A stretch of DNA of 64,000 bases from Streptococcus mutans (lineage in GTDB: Bacteria; Bacillota; Bacilli; Lactobacillales; Streptococcaceae). Every line of letters begins with the position of its first letter. Positions within the stretch are counted from its first letter, which is position 1. A model generated the notes under the pieces. The model was not told the origin of the DNA. It did not search any database and was given only the letters and a program-made list of their open reading frames with translations. Made by a program: the position numbers and the translations under genes. This document shows positions 48,444 to 59,603 of this stretch, piece after piece. The DNA lies in the NCBI RefSeq assembly GCF_006739205.1, contig NZ_AP019720.1, positions 62,001-126,000 of the forward strand. The letters are read 5' to 3'.

Positions 48444-49663
48444 ATGTTCAATTTTTTCAAGAAAAATAAACTCTTCACTCAACTTGCTAGCATTAATCTC
48501 GTATCAAAGATTGGAGATAAACTATTCTATACAGCAATGCTAACGACAGCAACCTCTCTTACAGATGGAAGCATAGCAGTTATGGTAGTATCAGCTTCAG
48601 AAACTCTTCCTATCTTAATTAGTTTATTTTTAGGTGTAGTAGCTGATAGACAAAGGCAAAAACTAAAACACTTGATAGGCAGTTCTCTTTTCAGAGCAGT
48701 CATGTATATTAGTATAGGATTTATTTTTAAATACCCTCCAACTTTACTTTTAGTTATATTTGCCTCCTTATTAAATCTGCTTTCTGATATTAGTGGGAAT
48801 TACTCAACGGCGCTATTTTCACCTTTTACTAAAATACTGATTAAATCAGAAGATATGGAAGAAGCACAGGGTTTTATCAGTGTTGGGACACAACTAGTTA
48901 CCGTTTTTGCAACTTTTATTGGTGCATCATTGCTAACCATTTATACAGAGAGTTTATTAGCGATGCTAAATGCCCTCATTTTCCTAATTGTTACCTTGCT
49001 TTACTGGTCGGTTAAGTCGCCTCTAAAAAAACAAGAAGACAAACTAAAAATAGTTGAACACGAGAAGACATTCTTAGTTGTTAAAGAAAATTTACGTTCT
49101 TTTCTATCTGACAATATATTGCTCATTAATCTCATTCAATTAGCAATGCTTAATGGATTTTTTGGAGGTTTAACTCCTATATTTGCTCTATTTATAAAAA
49201 GCAATAATGAACTAGTTCTGTTAAGTAATCCTGTTAAGATTTCTCTCTTATCAGGAATTATGACATTATCTATGATACTTGGAAATAGCCTAACATCAAA
49301 AATTCTTAGAAAATATTCTATTTTTCATATCAATGTATGGTCTGACGTGATGATTCTTCTAATAGGTATTGGTTTTAATCTTAATAGTATTTGGATAATC
49401 TTCTTAGCTAATAGTAGTCTTGCCTTCTTATTAGGAATTGTTGCCCCAAGATTTTCTGCTGATGTGGTTAATCGTTACCCAGTCGAAAGAATTGGTGGAA
49501 TTATTACAACTGTTAACGCTCTCTTAGTAATAGCCCCCCATTAACAAGCCTGATATTCCCAATGCTATCTACTATTAGTATGCTGCTTGCTTACTCTGGC
49601 TTTATTGTTTATGCTTTATTATTGATAGTAATTAGTCTATTTCTAGCAAAAAAGAACGCTTGA
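48444..49663 (+). pseudogene. MFS-type exporter, frameshifted in a C tract near its end
   Basis: Major facilitator protein of the macrolide-efflux-like (MFS_3) group. The opening FTQLASINLVSKIGDKLFYTAML and SLFLGVVADRQRQK (helix 2-3 loop) are typical. ATG 48444 follows TGGAGA. The frame stops at 49544 after 366 codons, just behind six C residues (49534-49539). With seven C residues the frame continues through a last helix (LTSLIFPMLSTISMLLAYSG...) to TGA 49661-49663. Only the last helix or two is lost, so the lesion could be recent, phase-variable, or compatible with partial function. Likely co-transcribed with the peptides. Confidence 0.75.
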
Positions 49664-49683
49664 GTTGTCAAGTGTTCTTTTTA
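49651..49683. terminator. Bidirectional terminator between the MFS and Rgg genes
   Basis: AAAGAACGCTTGA pairs with TCAAGTGTTCTTT around GTTG, flanked by A-rich and T-rich runs; it overlaps the MFS stop region. Confidence 0.75.
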
Positions 49684-49685
49684 TC

Positions 49686-50546
49686 TTATAGTAGATTAAC
49701 AATATTATCTTTGAGAAATTCTGCAACATCTTCATGCCCTAGCTCTTCAACATCATGAATATATTTTTTTAAATCTATTAAATGAGTACCTTTTCCTTCT
49801 CGATAGTTTAAAACTTTTTTTAAAAATATAAATGTGGTTTTTACAAACATGTCTTGATAAGTCAGAATAGATTCTAGGTGTTTCATAAAATAGTGAACAC
49901 AATAATCTTTTTTCCTCTCTAATAGCACAAAGATAATATTTAGAACAACTAATTGAGTCCGAAAGTTATTATTTGGAATGGACAAGTATAATGAATCTCT
50001 TTCTATAAAAGACTTGCTAAGAAATATAAGGTCACTATCTGATAATACTTGTAAAGTATTGCCAAAAATGTACAATTCATATTCTGTCCACTCTTCAATG
50101 CTATAAAGGTAAGTTGTAATGAAATCTTTATCGTCGTCTGAGATAATGTATTCTGGGTTTAAATCATGAATAGCACAACGAATAACAAGTTTATTGAGTT
50201 TATCATAGACATCATAAGTTTCGGAATTATCATCATGAATTATTAGAAGCTTTTCAAGACCTTCAATATTTTTATTTGAATGGTATTTGGAAATTAACTT
50301 AGCTTGTTTAAAAAAGGCACTGTCTTCATATTGATAGTACGCATGCTCAAATTCAGCAAAACTCATGTGTATAGCCGATATTGCAGTCAATAATTTATCC
50401 GCTGACAACATCGTTTGTCCGTTTTCAAATTTAGATAATTGTGCCTGCGACAATTTATCACTAACTACATCTTTCATTTTCAGACCTCTAGCTACTCGCA
50501 GTTCTCTATAAAGCTCTCCTAAATGAAACGAGTCTAATTTAGTCAA
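49686..50546 (-). CDS. Rgg/GadR/MutR-family transcriptional regulator
   Basis: A 286-residue regulator with an N-terminal XRE helix-turn-helix (LGELYRELRVARGLKMKDVV...LSQAQLSKFENGQTMLSADKL, about 9-55) and a long all-helical C-terminal region of TPR type, as in Rgg proteins that bind short hydrophobic peptides. The start is TTG 50546, behind AAAGGA. It converges on the MFS gene across a terminator. The tandem 11-residue peptides 1.3 kb away are candidate ligands. It shows no lesion, unlike most of its neighbours. Confidence 0.85.
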   Translation of the reverse strand: MTKLDSFHLGELYRELRVARGLKMKDVVSDKLSQAQLSKFENGQTMLSADKLLTAISAIHMSFAEFEHAYYQYEDSAFFKQAKLISKYHSNKNIEGLEKLLIIHDDNSETYDVYDKLNKLVIRCAIHDLNPEYIISDDDKDFITTYLYSIEEWTEYELYIFGNTLQVLSDSDLIFLSKSFIERDSLYLSIPNNNFRTQLVVLNIIFVLLERKKDYCVHYFMKHLESILTYQDMFVKTTFIFLKKVLNYREGKGTHLIDLKKYIHDVEELGHEDVAEFLKDNIVNLL

Positions 50547-50866
50547 AATATTATTCCTTTACTTATTGTTAACACCATCTATTTTAGCAAAAAAATAACA
50601 TTTTGATAATTGAAAATGATGTCATATAAAATCAGTATAAGCCTTAATTTCTGGTGTAGCTAATTATTGGGAAATAAAATTAAGATACCATTTTATAAGT
50701 TGGGTAAATCCTTAAAATTATTGATATAGGGTGTTTTAATATTATCTTTGCAAAGAAAAATAAAAAATATTTCTGCAATTGGCATAGAGATAAAAATACT
50801 TAAAAAGAGAGTAGAGAACATTACGTTTGTTCTCTACTCTCTTTTTGCTTTGAGCTAGATAATCAT
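50547..50866. other. Intergenic region between the Rgg and RpiR genes
   Basis: No gene in 320 bases. At the right end AAAAAGAGAGTAGAGAAC and its complement (50802-50846) form an 18-base-pair stem with a nine-base loop. It acts as terminator for the RpiR gene on the reverse strand. The left part is AT-rich promoter-type sequence for the Rgg gene. Confidence 0.6.
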
Positions 50867-51616
50867 TCAATTTAAACTAGCGGCATAAGCATCTAGGAGA
50901 ATGCGCGAAAGGATAGAAAGTGGTAAGCGTGAGTGAACTTCATAGTCTGGAAAGTAAGACAGTTCTGTTTTAAAACCTATTAATTGTAGTGAGGTTAAAT
51001 GAGCTAGAGAACTGCTTTCACTAGCGCTCAATAAAATGGTTTTAACCCTATTTTTAATGCAATTTCTAGCAGCATCAACCAAAGCAACCGTTTCGCCATT
51101 AAGGGAAATAAAAAGAACAAGATCTTTTGATGTTAACCGTGCACTGACTGGGCGAATAATATTAGGGTCAGTATGTAATTCGCAGTATTTATTGAGCAAC
51201 TGAAATTTGACGAGCATTTCAGAAGCGATAAGTTCTGAAAATCCCCTAGCAAAGATAATAATGCGCTGTGCCTTTTCAATCATTAAAATACTTTCTTCTA
51301 TGGCGGTAACATCCAGCGTATTAAGTGTCCGCATGACTTCTTGATAATTTTTAATGATGGAACGTCTGGTATCTTTTTTTAAAGATTTATTAGTTAACAC
51401 GTGCAGGCTGTTATTTTTCTTTTGTTCTATTTCGTGTTTAAATTCTGAAAAACCGCCATATCCTTTTTTCTTAAGCGTTCTAATGATGGTTGCATTTGAA
51501 ACATTAATAGCTTGACTCAGTTCAGAAATATTTAATTTCCCAATCTCATTGAAATCACGGGTGATGTATTGCCAAGTGTATTCTTCTGTTTCGGTTAATT
51601 TCTTGTTATTTTTCAT
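50867..51616 (-). CDS. RpiR-family transcriptional regulator
   Basis: A 249-residue regulator with an N-terminal RpiR helix-turn-helix (IGKLNISELSQAINVSNATIIRTLKKKGYGGFSEFK) and a C-terminal SIS sugar-phosphate-binding domain (IIIFARGFSELIASEM...DLVLFISLNGETVALVDAA). ATG 51616 starts at MKNNKKLTETEEY; longer in-frame starts run into the divergent promoter. It is divergent from the fructose/tagatose PTS operon, which it probably controls in response to a phosphorylated sugar. Confidence 0.88.
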   Translation of the reverse strand: MKNNKKLTETEEYTWQYITRDFNEIGKLNISELSQAINVSNATIIRTLKKKGYGGFSEFKHEIEQKKNNSLHVLTNKSLKKDTRRSIIKNYQEVMRTLNTLDVTAIEESILMIEKAQRIIIFARGFSELIASEMLVKFQLLNKYCELHTDPNIIRPVSARLTSKDLVLFISLNGETVALVDAARNCIKNRVKTILLSASESSSLAHLTSLQLIGFKTELSYFPDYEVHSRLPLSILSRILLDAYAASLN

Positions 51617-51664
51617 ACAATCCCGCCTTAGAAAAATTTTTCTTTTTAATGATTTATTTAGAAA

Positions 51665-51681
51665 TTTCATTCTAAATGAAA
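51665..51681. promoter_or_regulatory. Candidate RpiR operator
   Basis: TTTCATT-CTA-AATGAAA, a perfect seven-base inverted repeat between the divergent RpiR gene and the kinase operon, placed where a regulator could act on both promoters. Confidence 0.5.
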
Positions 51682-51744
51682 GTGCTATCATAAATATACA
51701 GGATATGATAATAAATTGCAACTAAATTAGAAAGGAAAACATTT

Positions 51745-52677
51745 ATGGGAATTTATACTTGTACCATGAATTTAGCCATTGATTTATTTATTGAGACAGA
51801 ACACCTGTATGAGTCTAAGGTTAATCGTGCTTTATCAGATGATATTCAGGCAAATGGGAAGGGCGTTAATGTGTCTTTTATTATGAAAAGACTTGGGCTT
51901 GAGAACACTGCTCTTGGTTTTTCGGGAGGTTTTACAGGAAAATATGTCGCAGACAATTTAGAAGCTGAAGGGATAGCTGCCCCTTTTGTTGAAGTAGAAG
52001 GACTGACACGAATTAATGTCTTTACTAAAGTAAATGCTACCTGTCAGGAATTTAAATTAGTCAATCAGGGACCTTTGGTCAATGAAGCTGCTCAATGCAG
52101 GCTATTACAGCAAATTTCTAAATTTAAAAAAGGAGATTATCTTGTTGTATCTGGCAGCCTACCCAGAGGTGTTCCATCGCAAATCCTATATGATATTGCT
52201 AAATTATGTTACGAAAAGGGTGTTAATCTTATTTTTGATGTGAGTGATTGTATCATTATGGATAGTTTGTCATTTCATCCTTTTTTGTTGAAACCAAATG
52301 AGGAGGAATTAGCTACTTGGTTTGGCAAAAATCAATTGGAAGAGGAACAATTGATTTCTTATGCTAAGCAATTAATTGTCAAGGGAGCACGTCATGTTCT
52401 TTTGTCCTTAGGACAAGATGGAGCTATTTTTATTGATTCTCACTTTAATGTCTATCAGGCTAATGCTCCTAGAGGAAAGGTGGTGAACACAGCCTGTGCA
52501 GGGGATACTTTATTGGGGACCTTTTTGGCAGGATTCATCAGACAGGAATCTTTAGAAAGGGTATTAGCAAAAAGTGTAGCTGCTGGTTCTTCAACGGCTT
52601 TTAGAAGTGGTATCACAGACTTTAGTGATGTCAATGAATTAAAAGAACAAATTATGGTTAAAAAAATAAAGGAGTAA
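51745..52677 (+). CDS. PfkB-family 1-phosphofructokinase / tagatose-6-phosphate kinase
   Basis: Sugar-phosphate kinase of 310 residues. It has the early NGKGVNVSFIMKRLG motif and the C-terminal anion hole NTACAGDTLLGTFLAG, where the usual GAGD is CAGD. FruK and LacC proteins are hard to tell apart. Downstream genes encode a fructose-type PTS and a LacD-type aldolase, so the kinase may make fructose-1,6-bisphosphate from imported fructose-1-phosphate, or tagatose-1,6-bisphosphate. AGAAAGGAAAAC precedes ATG 51745. It starts the operon. Confidence 0.85.
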   Translation: MGIYTCTMNLAIDLFIETEHLYESKVNRALSDDIQANGKGVNVSFIMKRLGLENTALGFSGGFTGKYVADNLEAEGIAAPFVEVEGLTRINVFTKVNATCQEFKLVNQGPLVNEAAQCRLLQQISKFKKGDYLVVSGSLPRGVPSQILYDIAKLCYEKGVNLIFDVSDCIIMDSLSFHPFLLKPNEEELATWFGKNQLEEEQLISYAKQLIVKGARHVLLSLGQDGAIFIDSHFNVYQANAPRGKVVNTACAGDTLLGTFLAGFIRQESLERVLAKSVAAGSSTAFRSGITDFSDVNELKEQIMVKKIKE

Positions 52678-52681
52678 GATT

Positions 52682-54082
52682 ATGTCAGAATTTAAACTTA
52701 TTGCAGCAACTGGCTGTCCTACTGGTATTGCCCATACGTTTATGGCACAAGAAGCTCTAGAACAGGCTGCCAAGGAAAAAGGTGTTTCTATTAAGGTTGA
52801 AACCCATGGACAAGTAGGAGTAGAGAATGAATTGACTCCTGCAGAAATAGCAGGCGCCAAAGCTGTTATTATTGCAGCCGACAAGGATGTTCAAGCAGAA
52901 CGTTTTGCTGGAAAAAGAGTTATTGAAGTTTCTGTTGCTGATGGGATTAAAAAAGCAGACCAATTAATAGCAGATGCTTTAGCTGGCAAAGGACAAATTA
53001 AGGGCGGCACTAAAATAGAAAGTGCAGAGCTTTCTTCAGATACTGAGGGAGAAAGTTTTGGACGGCAAGTTTATAGACATTTAATGAATGGTGTTTCCCA
53101 TATGTTACCGTTTGTTGTTGCTGGTGGTGTTTTGGTAGCCATTTCTTTCTTATTTGGTATCTATTCTTTTGATCCTAAAAGCGAACAATATAATTGGTTT
53201 GCAGCACTGCTGAAAACAGATATTGGTGGTGTTGCGATGGGCGTTATGACTCCTATTCTAGCGGCTTATATTGCAGAGTCTATTGCAAAACGCCCCGGCT
53301 TTGCTGCTGGTTTTGTTGGCGGCATGATGGCGGTGAATGGCGGCTCAGGCTTCTTAGGTGGTATTATCGCTGGTTTTGCTGCAGGTTACATTGTATTAGG
53401 TCTCATGAAACTGTTTGAAAAATTACCAAAATCATTGGATGGCTTAAAGGCAATCTTTTTGTATCCTGTATTTGGTGTCTTTTTGACAGGAATGGTTATG
53501 GCTGTTGTTAATTCACCTATGGCTTGGGTTAATAAGAGTTTAATGGCATGGCTAGGTGCTTTTGAAAATGCTAATCCATTGGTTCTTGGTGTTATTGTTG
53601 GCTGCATGTGTGCATTTGACATGGGTGGTCCTGTTAATAAAGCGGCTTATGTTACGGGTACGGCCCTACTTGCACAAGGAAATACAACCTTTATGGCTGG
53701 TGTATCAGCAGCATGCATTGCACCTCCACTCATTACTTTTGTTGCGACCACTGCTTTTAGAAAATATTATGATGAAAATGATCGTAATGCTGGTTTGGCA
53801 AATCTTATTTTAGGTTCCACTCATATTACCGAAGGGGCGATTCCTTTCGCGGCTAAAGATCCGCTTCGCATGTTACCAACCTTCATGCTGGGCTCATCTA
53901 TTGCTGCTATCTTAACCTATATGTGGAAAGTTAAGGTCCCAGCGCCTCATGGTGGCTTTCTAGTTCTACCAGTTGTTACCCATGCCTTCCTTTGGGTTCT
54001 TGCTATTGCAATCGGTGCCATAGTAGCTGGTATTATTATGGGATTCATTCAAAAATCAAAATATGAAAAAGCAAGAGGTTAA
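52682..54082 (+). CDS. PTS fructose-family IIBC component
   Basis: Fusion of a fructose-type IIB domain (Cys12 in LIAATGCPTGIAHTFMAQ, about 1-100) with an eight- to nine-helix IIC permease (about 130-460, containing FGRQVYRHLMNGVSHMLPFVVAGG and GSTHITEGAIPFAAKDPLRM). The 466-residue length fits a IIBC protein whose IIA is separate, and that IIA follows 14 bases later. Starts four bases after the kinase stop with AAGGAG. Substrate: fructose or a related ketose such as tagatose. Confidence 0.92.
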   Translation: MSEFKLIAATGCPTGIAHTFMAQEALEQAAKEKGVSIKVETHGQVGVENELTPAEIAGAKAVIIAADKDVQAERFAGKRVIEVSVADGIKKADQLIADALAGKGQIKGGTKIESAELSSDTEGESFGRQVYRHLMNGVSHMLPFVVAGGVLVAISFLFGIYSFDPKSEQYNWFAALLKTDIGGVAMGVMTPILAAYIAESIAKRPGFAAGFVGGMMAVNGGSGFLGGIIAGFAAGYIVLGLMKLFEKLPKSLDGLKAIFLYPVFGVFLTGMVMAVVNSPMAWVNKSLMAWLGAFENANPLVLGVIVGCMCAFDMGGPVNKAAYVTGTALLAQGNTTFMAGVSAACIAPPLITFVATTAFRKYYDENDRNAGLANLILGSTHITEGAIPFAAKDPLRMLPTFMLGSSIAAILTYMWKVKVPAPHGGFLVLPVVTHAFLWVLAIAIGAIVAGIIMGFIQKSKYEKARG

Positions 54083-54096
54083 GAAAGAGGCATACA

Positions 54097-54549
54097 ATGA
54101 TTGATGAAAATCTGATAAAAATAAATTTGATATGTGAGTCTCAGGATGAGGTCTTCCACTATTTAGCAACTTTAGTTGTAGATAATGGCTACGCTAACAA
54201 TACAGAATCCGTTGTTCAAGCTTTAAAATTGCGGGAGTCTGAAGGTACTACAGGCATGATGGAAGGCTTTGCCATTCCTCATGCCAAAGACAAAAGTATA
54301 GTTAAACCTAGTATTGCCATTTTAAAACTTAAGACGGGTGTTGAATGGCATTCCATGGACGGTCAATTAATTAATAATGTTATAGCACTCTTCATCCCTG
54401 AAAAGGAAGCAGGGACAACACATTTAAAAGTATTATCCCAAATAGCTCGTTTACTAGTGAATAAGACTTTTAAAGAAAAGATTAAAGAGGCTGACACTAT
54501 TTTAGAATTAAAAGAGCTTTTAACTGAAAAATTAGATTTAACATCCTAA
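54097..54549 (+). CDS. PTS fructose-family IIA component
   Basis: A 150-residue IIA domain of the fructose/mannitol family. The phosphorylated residue is His62 in [13 protein letters not shown], and the preceding [16 protein letters not shown] is conserved. AAGAGG precedes ATG 54097. It provides the phosphate donor for the IIBC protein just upstream. Confidence 0.93.
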   Translation: MIDENLIKINLICESQDEVFHYLATLVVDNGYANNTESVVQALKLRESEGTTGMMEGFAIPHAKDKSIVKPSIAILKLKTGVEWHSMDGQLINNVIALFIPEKEAGTTHLKVLSQIARLLVNKTFKEKIKEADTILELKELLTEKLDLTS

Positions 54550-54566
54550 TCAATGAAGGGAGAATT

Positions 54567-55556
54567 ATGATTTTATCACAGCAAAAATATAATTATTTAG
54601 CAAAAGTCAGTGATTCAAATGGCGTTATTTCAGCTCTAGCCTTTGATCAACGCGGTGCCTTGAAATGTTTGATGGCACAATATCAGATGAAGGAGCCGAC
54701 AGTTGCTCAAATGGAAGAACTGAAAGTGCTGGTGTCAGAAGAATTAACACCCTATGCTTCATCTATTCTCCTTGATCCTGAATATGGCTTGCCAGCTGCA
54801 CAAGCGCGTGATAGGGAAGCAGGACTCTTGTTAGCTTACGAAAAAACGGGTTATGATGCGAACACAACCAGTCGTTTGCCAGATTGTTTAGTGGACTGGT
54901 CTATTAAGCGGCTGAAAGAAGCGGGTGCTGACGCTGTTAAATTCTTGCTCTATTATGATGTTGATGGAGATCCACAAGTTAATGTGCAAAAACAAGCTTA
55001 CATTGAGCGTATTGGCTCTGAATGTCAAGCTGAAGATATTCCGTTTTTCCTTGAAATTCTCACTTACGACGAAACAATCTCAAATAATTCAAGTGTTGAA
55101 TTTGCTAAAGTAAAGGTGCATAAGGTCAATGATGCTATGAAAGTTTTTTCAGCTGAGCGTTTTGGTATAGATGTTCTTAAGGTTGAAGTGCCTGTTAATA
55201 TGGTATATGTTGAAGGGTTTGCTGAAGGCGAAGTAGTGTATAGTAAAGAAGAAGCAGCACAAGCCTTTCGTGAACAGGAGGCCTCAACAGATTTACCTTA
55301 CATTTACTTAAGCGCTGGTGTTAGTGCAGAGCTTTTTCAAGAAACGCTTGTTTTTGCGCATAAGGCAGGTGCTAAGTTTAATGGTGTCCTTTGTGGACGT
55401 GCCACATGGGCAGGGTCTGTTCAGGTTTATATGGAAGAAGGAAAGGAAGCAGCACGTCAATGGTTGCGTACGAGTGGCTTGCAAAATATCAATGAACTTA
55501 ACAAGGTTTTAAAAACAACTGCATCACCTTGGACAGAAAAAGTGTCAGTTGGTTGA
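54567..55556 (+). CDS. lacD2: Tagatose-1,6-bisphosphate aldolase (LacD family)
   Basis: Class I aldolase of 329 residues that splits tagatose-1,6-bisphosphate (and often fructose-1,6-bisphosphate) into two trioses. The Schiff-base lysine is Lys125 in [19 protein letters not shown] at about 27 and [10 protein letters not shown] near 258 are further LacD hallmarks. GAAGGGAG precedes ATG 54567. It ends the RpiR-controlled kinase-PTS operon and points to catabolism through a ketohexose bisphosphate. The symbol reflects my memory of a second lacD in S. mutans. Confidence 0.92.
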   Translation: MILSQQKYNYLAKVSDSNGVISALAFDQRGALKCLMAQYQMKEPTVAQMEELKVLVSEELTPYASSILLDPEYGLPAAQARDREAGLLLAYEKTGYDANTTSRLPDCLVDWSIKRLKEAGADAVKFLLYYDVDGDPQVNVQKQAYIERIGSECQAEDIPFFLEILTYDETISNNSSVEFAKVKVHKVNDAMKVFSAERFGIDVLKVEVPVNMVYVEGFAEGEVVYSKEEAAQAFREQEASTDLPYIYLSAGVSAELFQETLVFAHKAGAKFNGVLCGRATWAGSVQVYMEEGKEAARQWLRTSGLQNINELNKVLKTTASPWTEKVSVG

Positions 55557-55614
55557 GTTTTTAAGGAATAATGACAAATGTTATGAAATGATAACTTAAT
55601 TAGTCGTATAAAAG

Positions 55615-55650
55615 AAGAATTATTCATTTAAGTATGAATAATCCTTTTTT
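55615..55650. terminator. Terminator after the aldolase gene
   Basis: GAATTATTCAT and ATGAATAATC form a ten-base-pair stem with a short loop, followed by six T residues. Confidence 0.8.
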
Positions 55651-55656
55651 ATGAAT

Positions 55657-57012
55657 TCAGCTATTAGTTCTTTTTTGATTGTTGTTGGCTATATAGGATA
55701 AACTTCGTTTTATCAACCCAATCCCGGCGATTCCAATGAAAACAAGACAAGTGACTCTTGTATAAAAGAAAATAGTTTCTAAATTCTTAACATTACTAGA
55801 GAATGCATAGGCGCTTAAGGCTGAGTATTGATGTTGCTTCCAAGAAACTCCGATCAGAGTCAATAACAAAATAAATTGTTGAATAATAGCACCCAGTCCG
55901 TAAAATTTGGAGTGAGTAATTCTTCTTTCTAAAAGCGGTAACGTCTCATCTCTTGTAAATTCTTGGAGAATGACATGATTGCCGCTAGCAATAAAAGCAG
56001 AGCTTAGCAGAATACCTAGGAGATAAGCTGAGGGCCATAAAAGTAATAAAAAACTTGCTGTACTAGCCAGTAAACAAACGATAGTAAAATAAGATGGATT
56101 TATGATCTGTTGAAGTTTCTTTCTGCTTGTCATAGAGAGCATTAAGCCTAGAACGAGCATTGTATAAGAAAGTCCAACCATATACAGTTTATCAGTAGCT
56201 ATAAAGTAAATAAGGCTATAGATGACTAAAAAATTTCTGGCAGCACCGAACCATAAAGTCAATAAAGCTTGTTGAGAAAAATGCAAGGGTTTAAAAAGCA
56301 GACCGATAATGATAAATAAGCAAAGAGAAAGTCCAATATACAAAGCATAGTTTGTATTAGCTGTCTGTTTAAGTAATCTTGTAAAAAAAGAAAATAGCAG
56401 CATGCCAATGGCTGGAAAAAAATGAAGATAAGCATTTCGTTTTCTTTCAAAAGGAACTTGCTGGCTAAGGTTGGCTTCTTGTTCCAATTGACAGATAAAG
56501 GCATATGAAGTGAGCAACATAAGCAAAAAGAAAGCAAAAACTAAGGTTATGGAAGTATGGCGAAAATATAAAAATAATGAAATGATGATTCCTAAAATAA
56601 GATAAGCCATTATTATTGTTCTTTTATAGGACCATTCATTTTTTTCTTTTAACATACTTTTGATTGTCTTGAAAAGTGCCTTGTAATTGGCTAAACCAAG
56701 CCCTATTAAAACAGCACCCAATTCCCAAAATAAAAAGGAAAAATCACCAAATAAACAAAGGCAAGTTCCTAAAATAGCTAGCAGGAGGCTATATCTTAAA
56801 ACTTTGTATGGATTTTTCAATTCGCCAAATCCTTGTATGGCGAAGACCCCTGCTTTTTCAAATGAGTATAATAAAACGAAAGGAAGTAAAAAGTGATACT
56901 GCCCATAATGCTGATATAAAAGTCCTGCAAAGATGATGTTTGGAATGATAACAGCACCTTCTGCTAAAGCTTCTCCTAGTGATGCTGAGGTATTTTTTAT
57001 CACTGAGTTCAT
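55657..57012 (-). CDS. Polytopic membrane protein, possibly MFS-like, unknown function
   Basis: About 451 residues with 12 or so hydrophobic helices and no recognised signature; the helix pattern with a central hydrophilic loop (CQLEQEANLSQQVPFERKR) suggests a major-facilitator-like transporter. ATG 57012 with GGTGA upstream is preferred over an in-frame TTG at 57024. No operon partners: it converges on the aldolase gene and is separated from fghA by a repeat-bearing gap. I cannot name a substrate. Confidence 0.7.
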   Translation of the reverse strand: MNSVIKNTSASLGEALAEGAVIIPNIIFAGLLYQHYGQYHFLLPFVLLYSFEKAGVFAIQGFGELKNPYKVLRYSLLLAILGTCLCLFGDFSFLFWELGAVLIGLGLANYKALFKTIKSMLKEKNEWSYKRTIIMAYLILGIIISLFLYFRHTSITLVFAFFLLMLLTSYAFICQLEQEANLSQQVPFERKRNAYLHFFPAIGMLLFSFFTRLLKQTANTNYALYIGLSLCLFIIIGLLFKPLHFSQQALLTLWFGAARNFLVIYSLIYFIATDKLYMVGLSYTMLVLGLMLSMTSRKKLQQIINPSYFTIVCLLASTASFLLLLWPSAYLLGILLSSAFIASGNHVILQEFTRDETLPLLERRITHSKFYGLGAIIQQFILLLTLIGVSWKQHQYSALSAYAFSSNVKNLETIFFYTRVTCLVFIGIAGIGLIKRSLSYIANNNQKRTNS

Positions 57013-57129
57013 TAAAGTCACCAACTTTCAAAGTTACCACCATTATAATGACTCTTATTGGAAAGTACAAGTCACCGTTTCAGCATACTGGTAAATTCCC
57101 AAAATAAGTATCATTTTGTTATTTTAGTC

Positions 57130-57379
57130 AAGTCAAAAAAAAAAACAAAAATAGAGAGTACTAGGACAAAAAACGATCCATCGTCATGAAATCGTAATTT
57201 TGGTTTTGTCGTCCGGTTTCCACAAAGTGGATTAGGTATTGCTATAGACTGATATTCGTAGAATCAGATACGCTATCAGTCTAATGGACTGTTAAAGGTT
57301 TGAATCTAAAAACCAAAATGCAAAAATACCCATCAATCACTGTACAATAAAAAGGTTGGAACATTTTTGTTCCAGCCCC
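57130..57379 (-). repeat. Dispersed repeat, copy D (inverted), with terminator for adhC-fghA
   Basis: Read on the reverse strand it begins with GGCTGGAACA-AAAA-TGTTCC-AACC and a T-run (57350-57379). It then shows the same blocks as copies A-C: TTATTGTACAGTG, TTTGGTTTTTAGATTCAAACC, CCTAATCCACTTTG. It carries an additional hairpin GACTGATA...TATCAGTC in the middle. It lies downstream of the reverse-strand adhC-fghA operon, keeping the orientation rule seen in the other copies. The remaining gap to 57628 has no gene. Confidence 0.65.
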
Positions 57380-57628
57380 AATAAAAGAACCATTTCCGCT
57401 GTAATAAAAAGAAGTTTAATTGTTAGAAATAATATTGAGAGGATTTTCAAAATCTTCAGTTTAAAACTTAGAATGAAACTAAATTAGTGCAAAACGCAGC
57501 CAATAGTTATAAGCGTTGGCGTTTCATTTTGCCATCTCTACCACCCAAGGAAACTGTTAAAAAAGACTACGAATACAACTTCTGAAATGATTAGAACACT
57601 TTGTTGAAATTGTTGTCCCTTCAACTTT

Positions 57629-58471
57629 CTATGGTTCTTTCCTTAATCCCAAATAGTAAGCATGAAAAGTGATATGTTTTTCGACAAAACTGGCAATAAA
57701 ATAATAACTGTGATCATAGCCTTCATGCAGATCTAGAAGCACCTCAATCCCGTTTGACTCAGCAGCCTGAACAAAAACTTCTGGCTGTAGTTGTTCTGGA
57801 TAAAAGTTATCTGCTAACCCTTGATCAATCAGAATTGGTCGTGCTTTTTTCACCTGTGATACAAGTTTGCTGCTGTCATAGGCTGCCCAAGTCTTCTCGT
57901 CCTTGCCAAGATAAGCAGAGAAAGCTTTTTTCCCCCAAGGGACATTGCTCGGATTGACAATAGGTGCAAAAGCAGAGATGGCAGCATAACAATCTGGATT
58001 TTTTAAACCGATTTGTAAAGCGCCATGACCACCCATACTATGTCCAAAAATAGACCGTTGATTCGTTACAGGGAAATTCGCTTCAATCAGCTCTGGCAAT
58101 TCTTCTACAATATAGTCATACATGTGGTAATGTTGTGACCAAGGATTCTGAGTTGCGTTGAGATAAAAACCAGCTCCTTGTCCTAAGTCATAAGTTTTAT
58201 CATCAGGCACATTCTTACCCCTAGGTGACGTATCTGGTATGACTAAGGCCAAGCCATATTTGGCAGCATACTGCTGAGCACCAGCTTTGGTTGAAAAGTT
58301 TTCATCTGTGCAAGTCAAACCAGATAGGAAATAAAGAACAGGGACCCTCCTATCTGCTGCCTGAGGCGGCAGATAAATGGCAAAGGTCATCTCAGTATTC
58401 GTTGTCTTTGACGAATGGCTGTAGCGCTCATGCCAGCCACCAAATATTTTATTTTTTGATAGTTGTTTCAT
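57629..58471 (-). CDS. S-formylglutathione hydrolase (esterase D family)
   Basis: Alpha/beta-hydrolase of 280 residues that splits S-formylglutathione to formate and glutathione, the second step of formaldehyde detoxification. The nucleophile is Ser145 in FGHSMGGHGAL; Asp and His candidates are in DQGLADNF (about 226) and GYDHSYYF (about 259). ATG 58471 has GAGGAGG nine bases upstream; a longer frame starts in the adh gene. It follows adhC by 10 bases, the usual FrmA-FrmB pairing. Confidence 0.9.
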   Translation of the reverse strand: MKQLSKNKIFGGWHERYSHSSKTTNTEMTFAIYLPPQAADRRVPVLYFLSGLTCTDENFSTKAGAQQYAAKYGLALVIPDTSPRGKNVPDDKTYDLGQGAGFYLNATQNPWSQHYHMYDYIVEELPELIEANFPVTNQRSIFGHSMGGHGALQIGLKNPDCYAAISAFAPIVNPSNVPWGKKAFSAYLGKDEKTWAAYDSSKLVSQVKKARPILIDQGLADNFYPEQLQPEVFVQAAESNGIEVLLDLHEGYDHSYYFIASFVEKHITFHAYYLGLRKEP

Positions 58472-58481
58472 GCCTGCCTCC

Positions 58482-59603
<1,122 letters not shown>

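Noticed and set aside
48322..48543. 73-codon ORF overlapping peptide 2 and the MFS start
   Set aside because: It runs in another frame through two ORFs with much better start signals and has no ribosome binding site.
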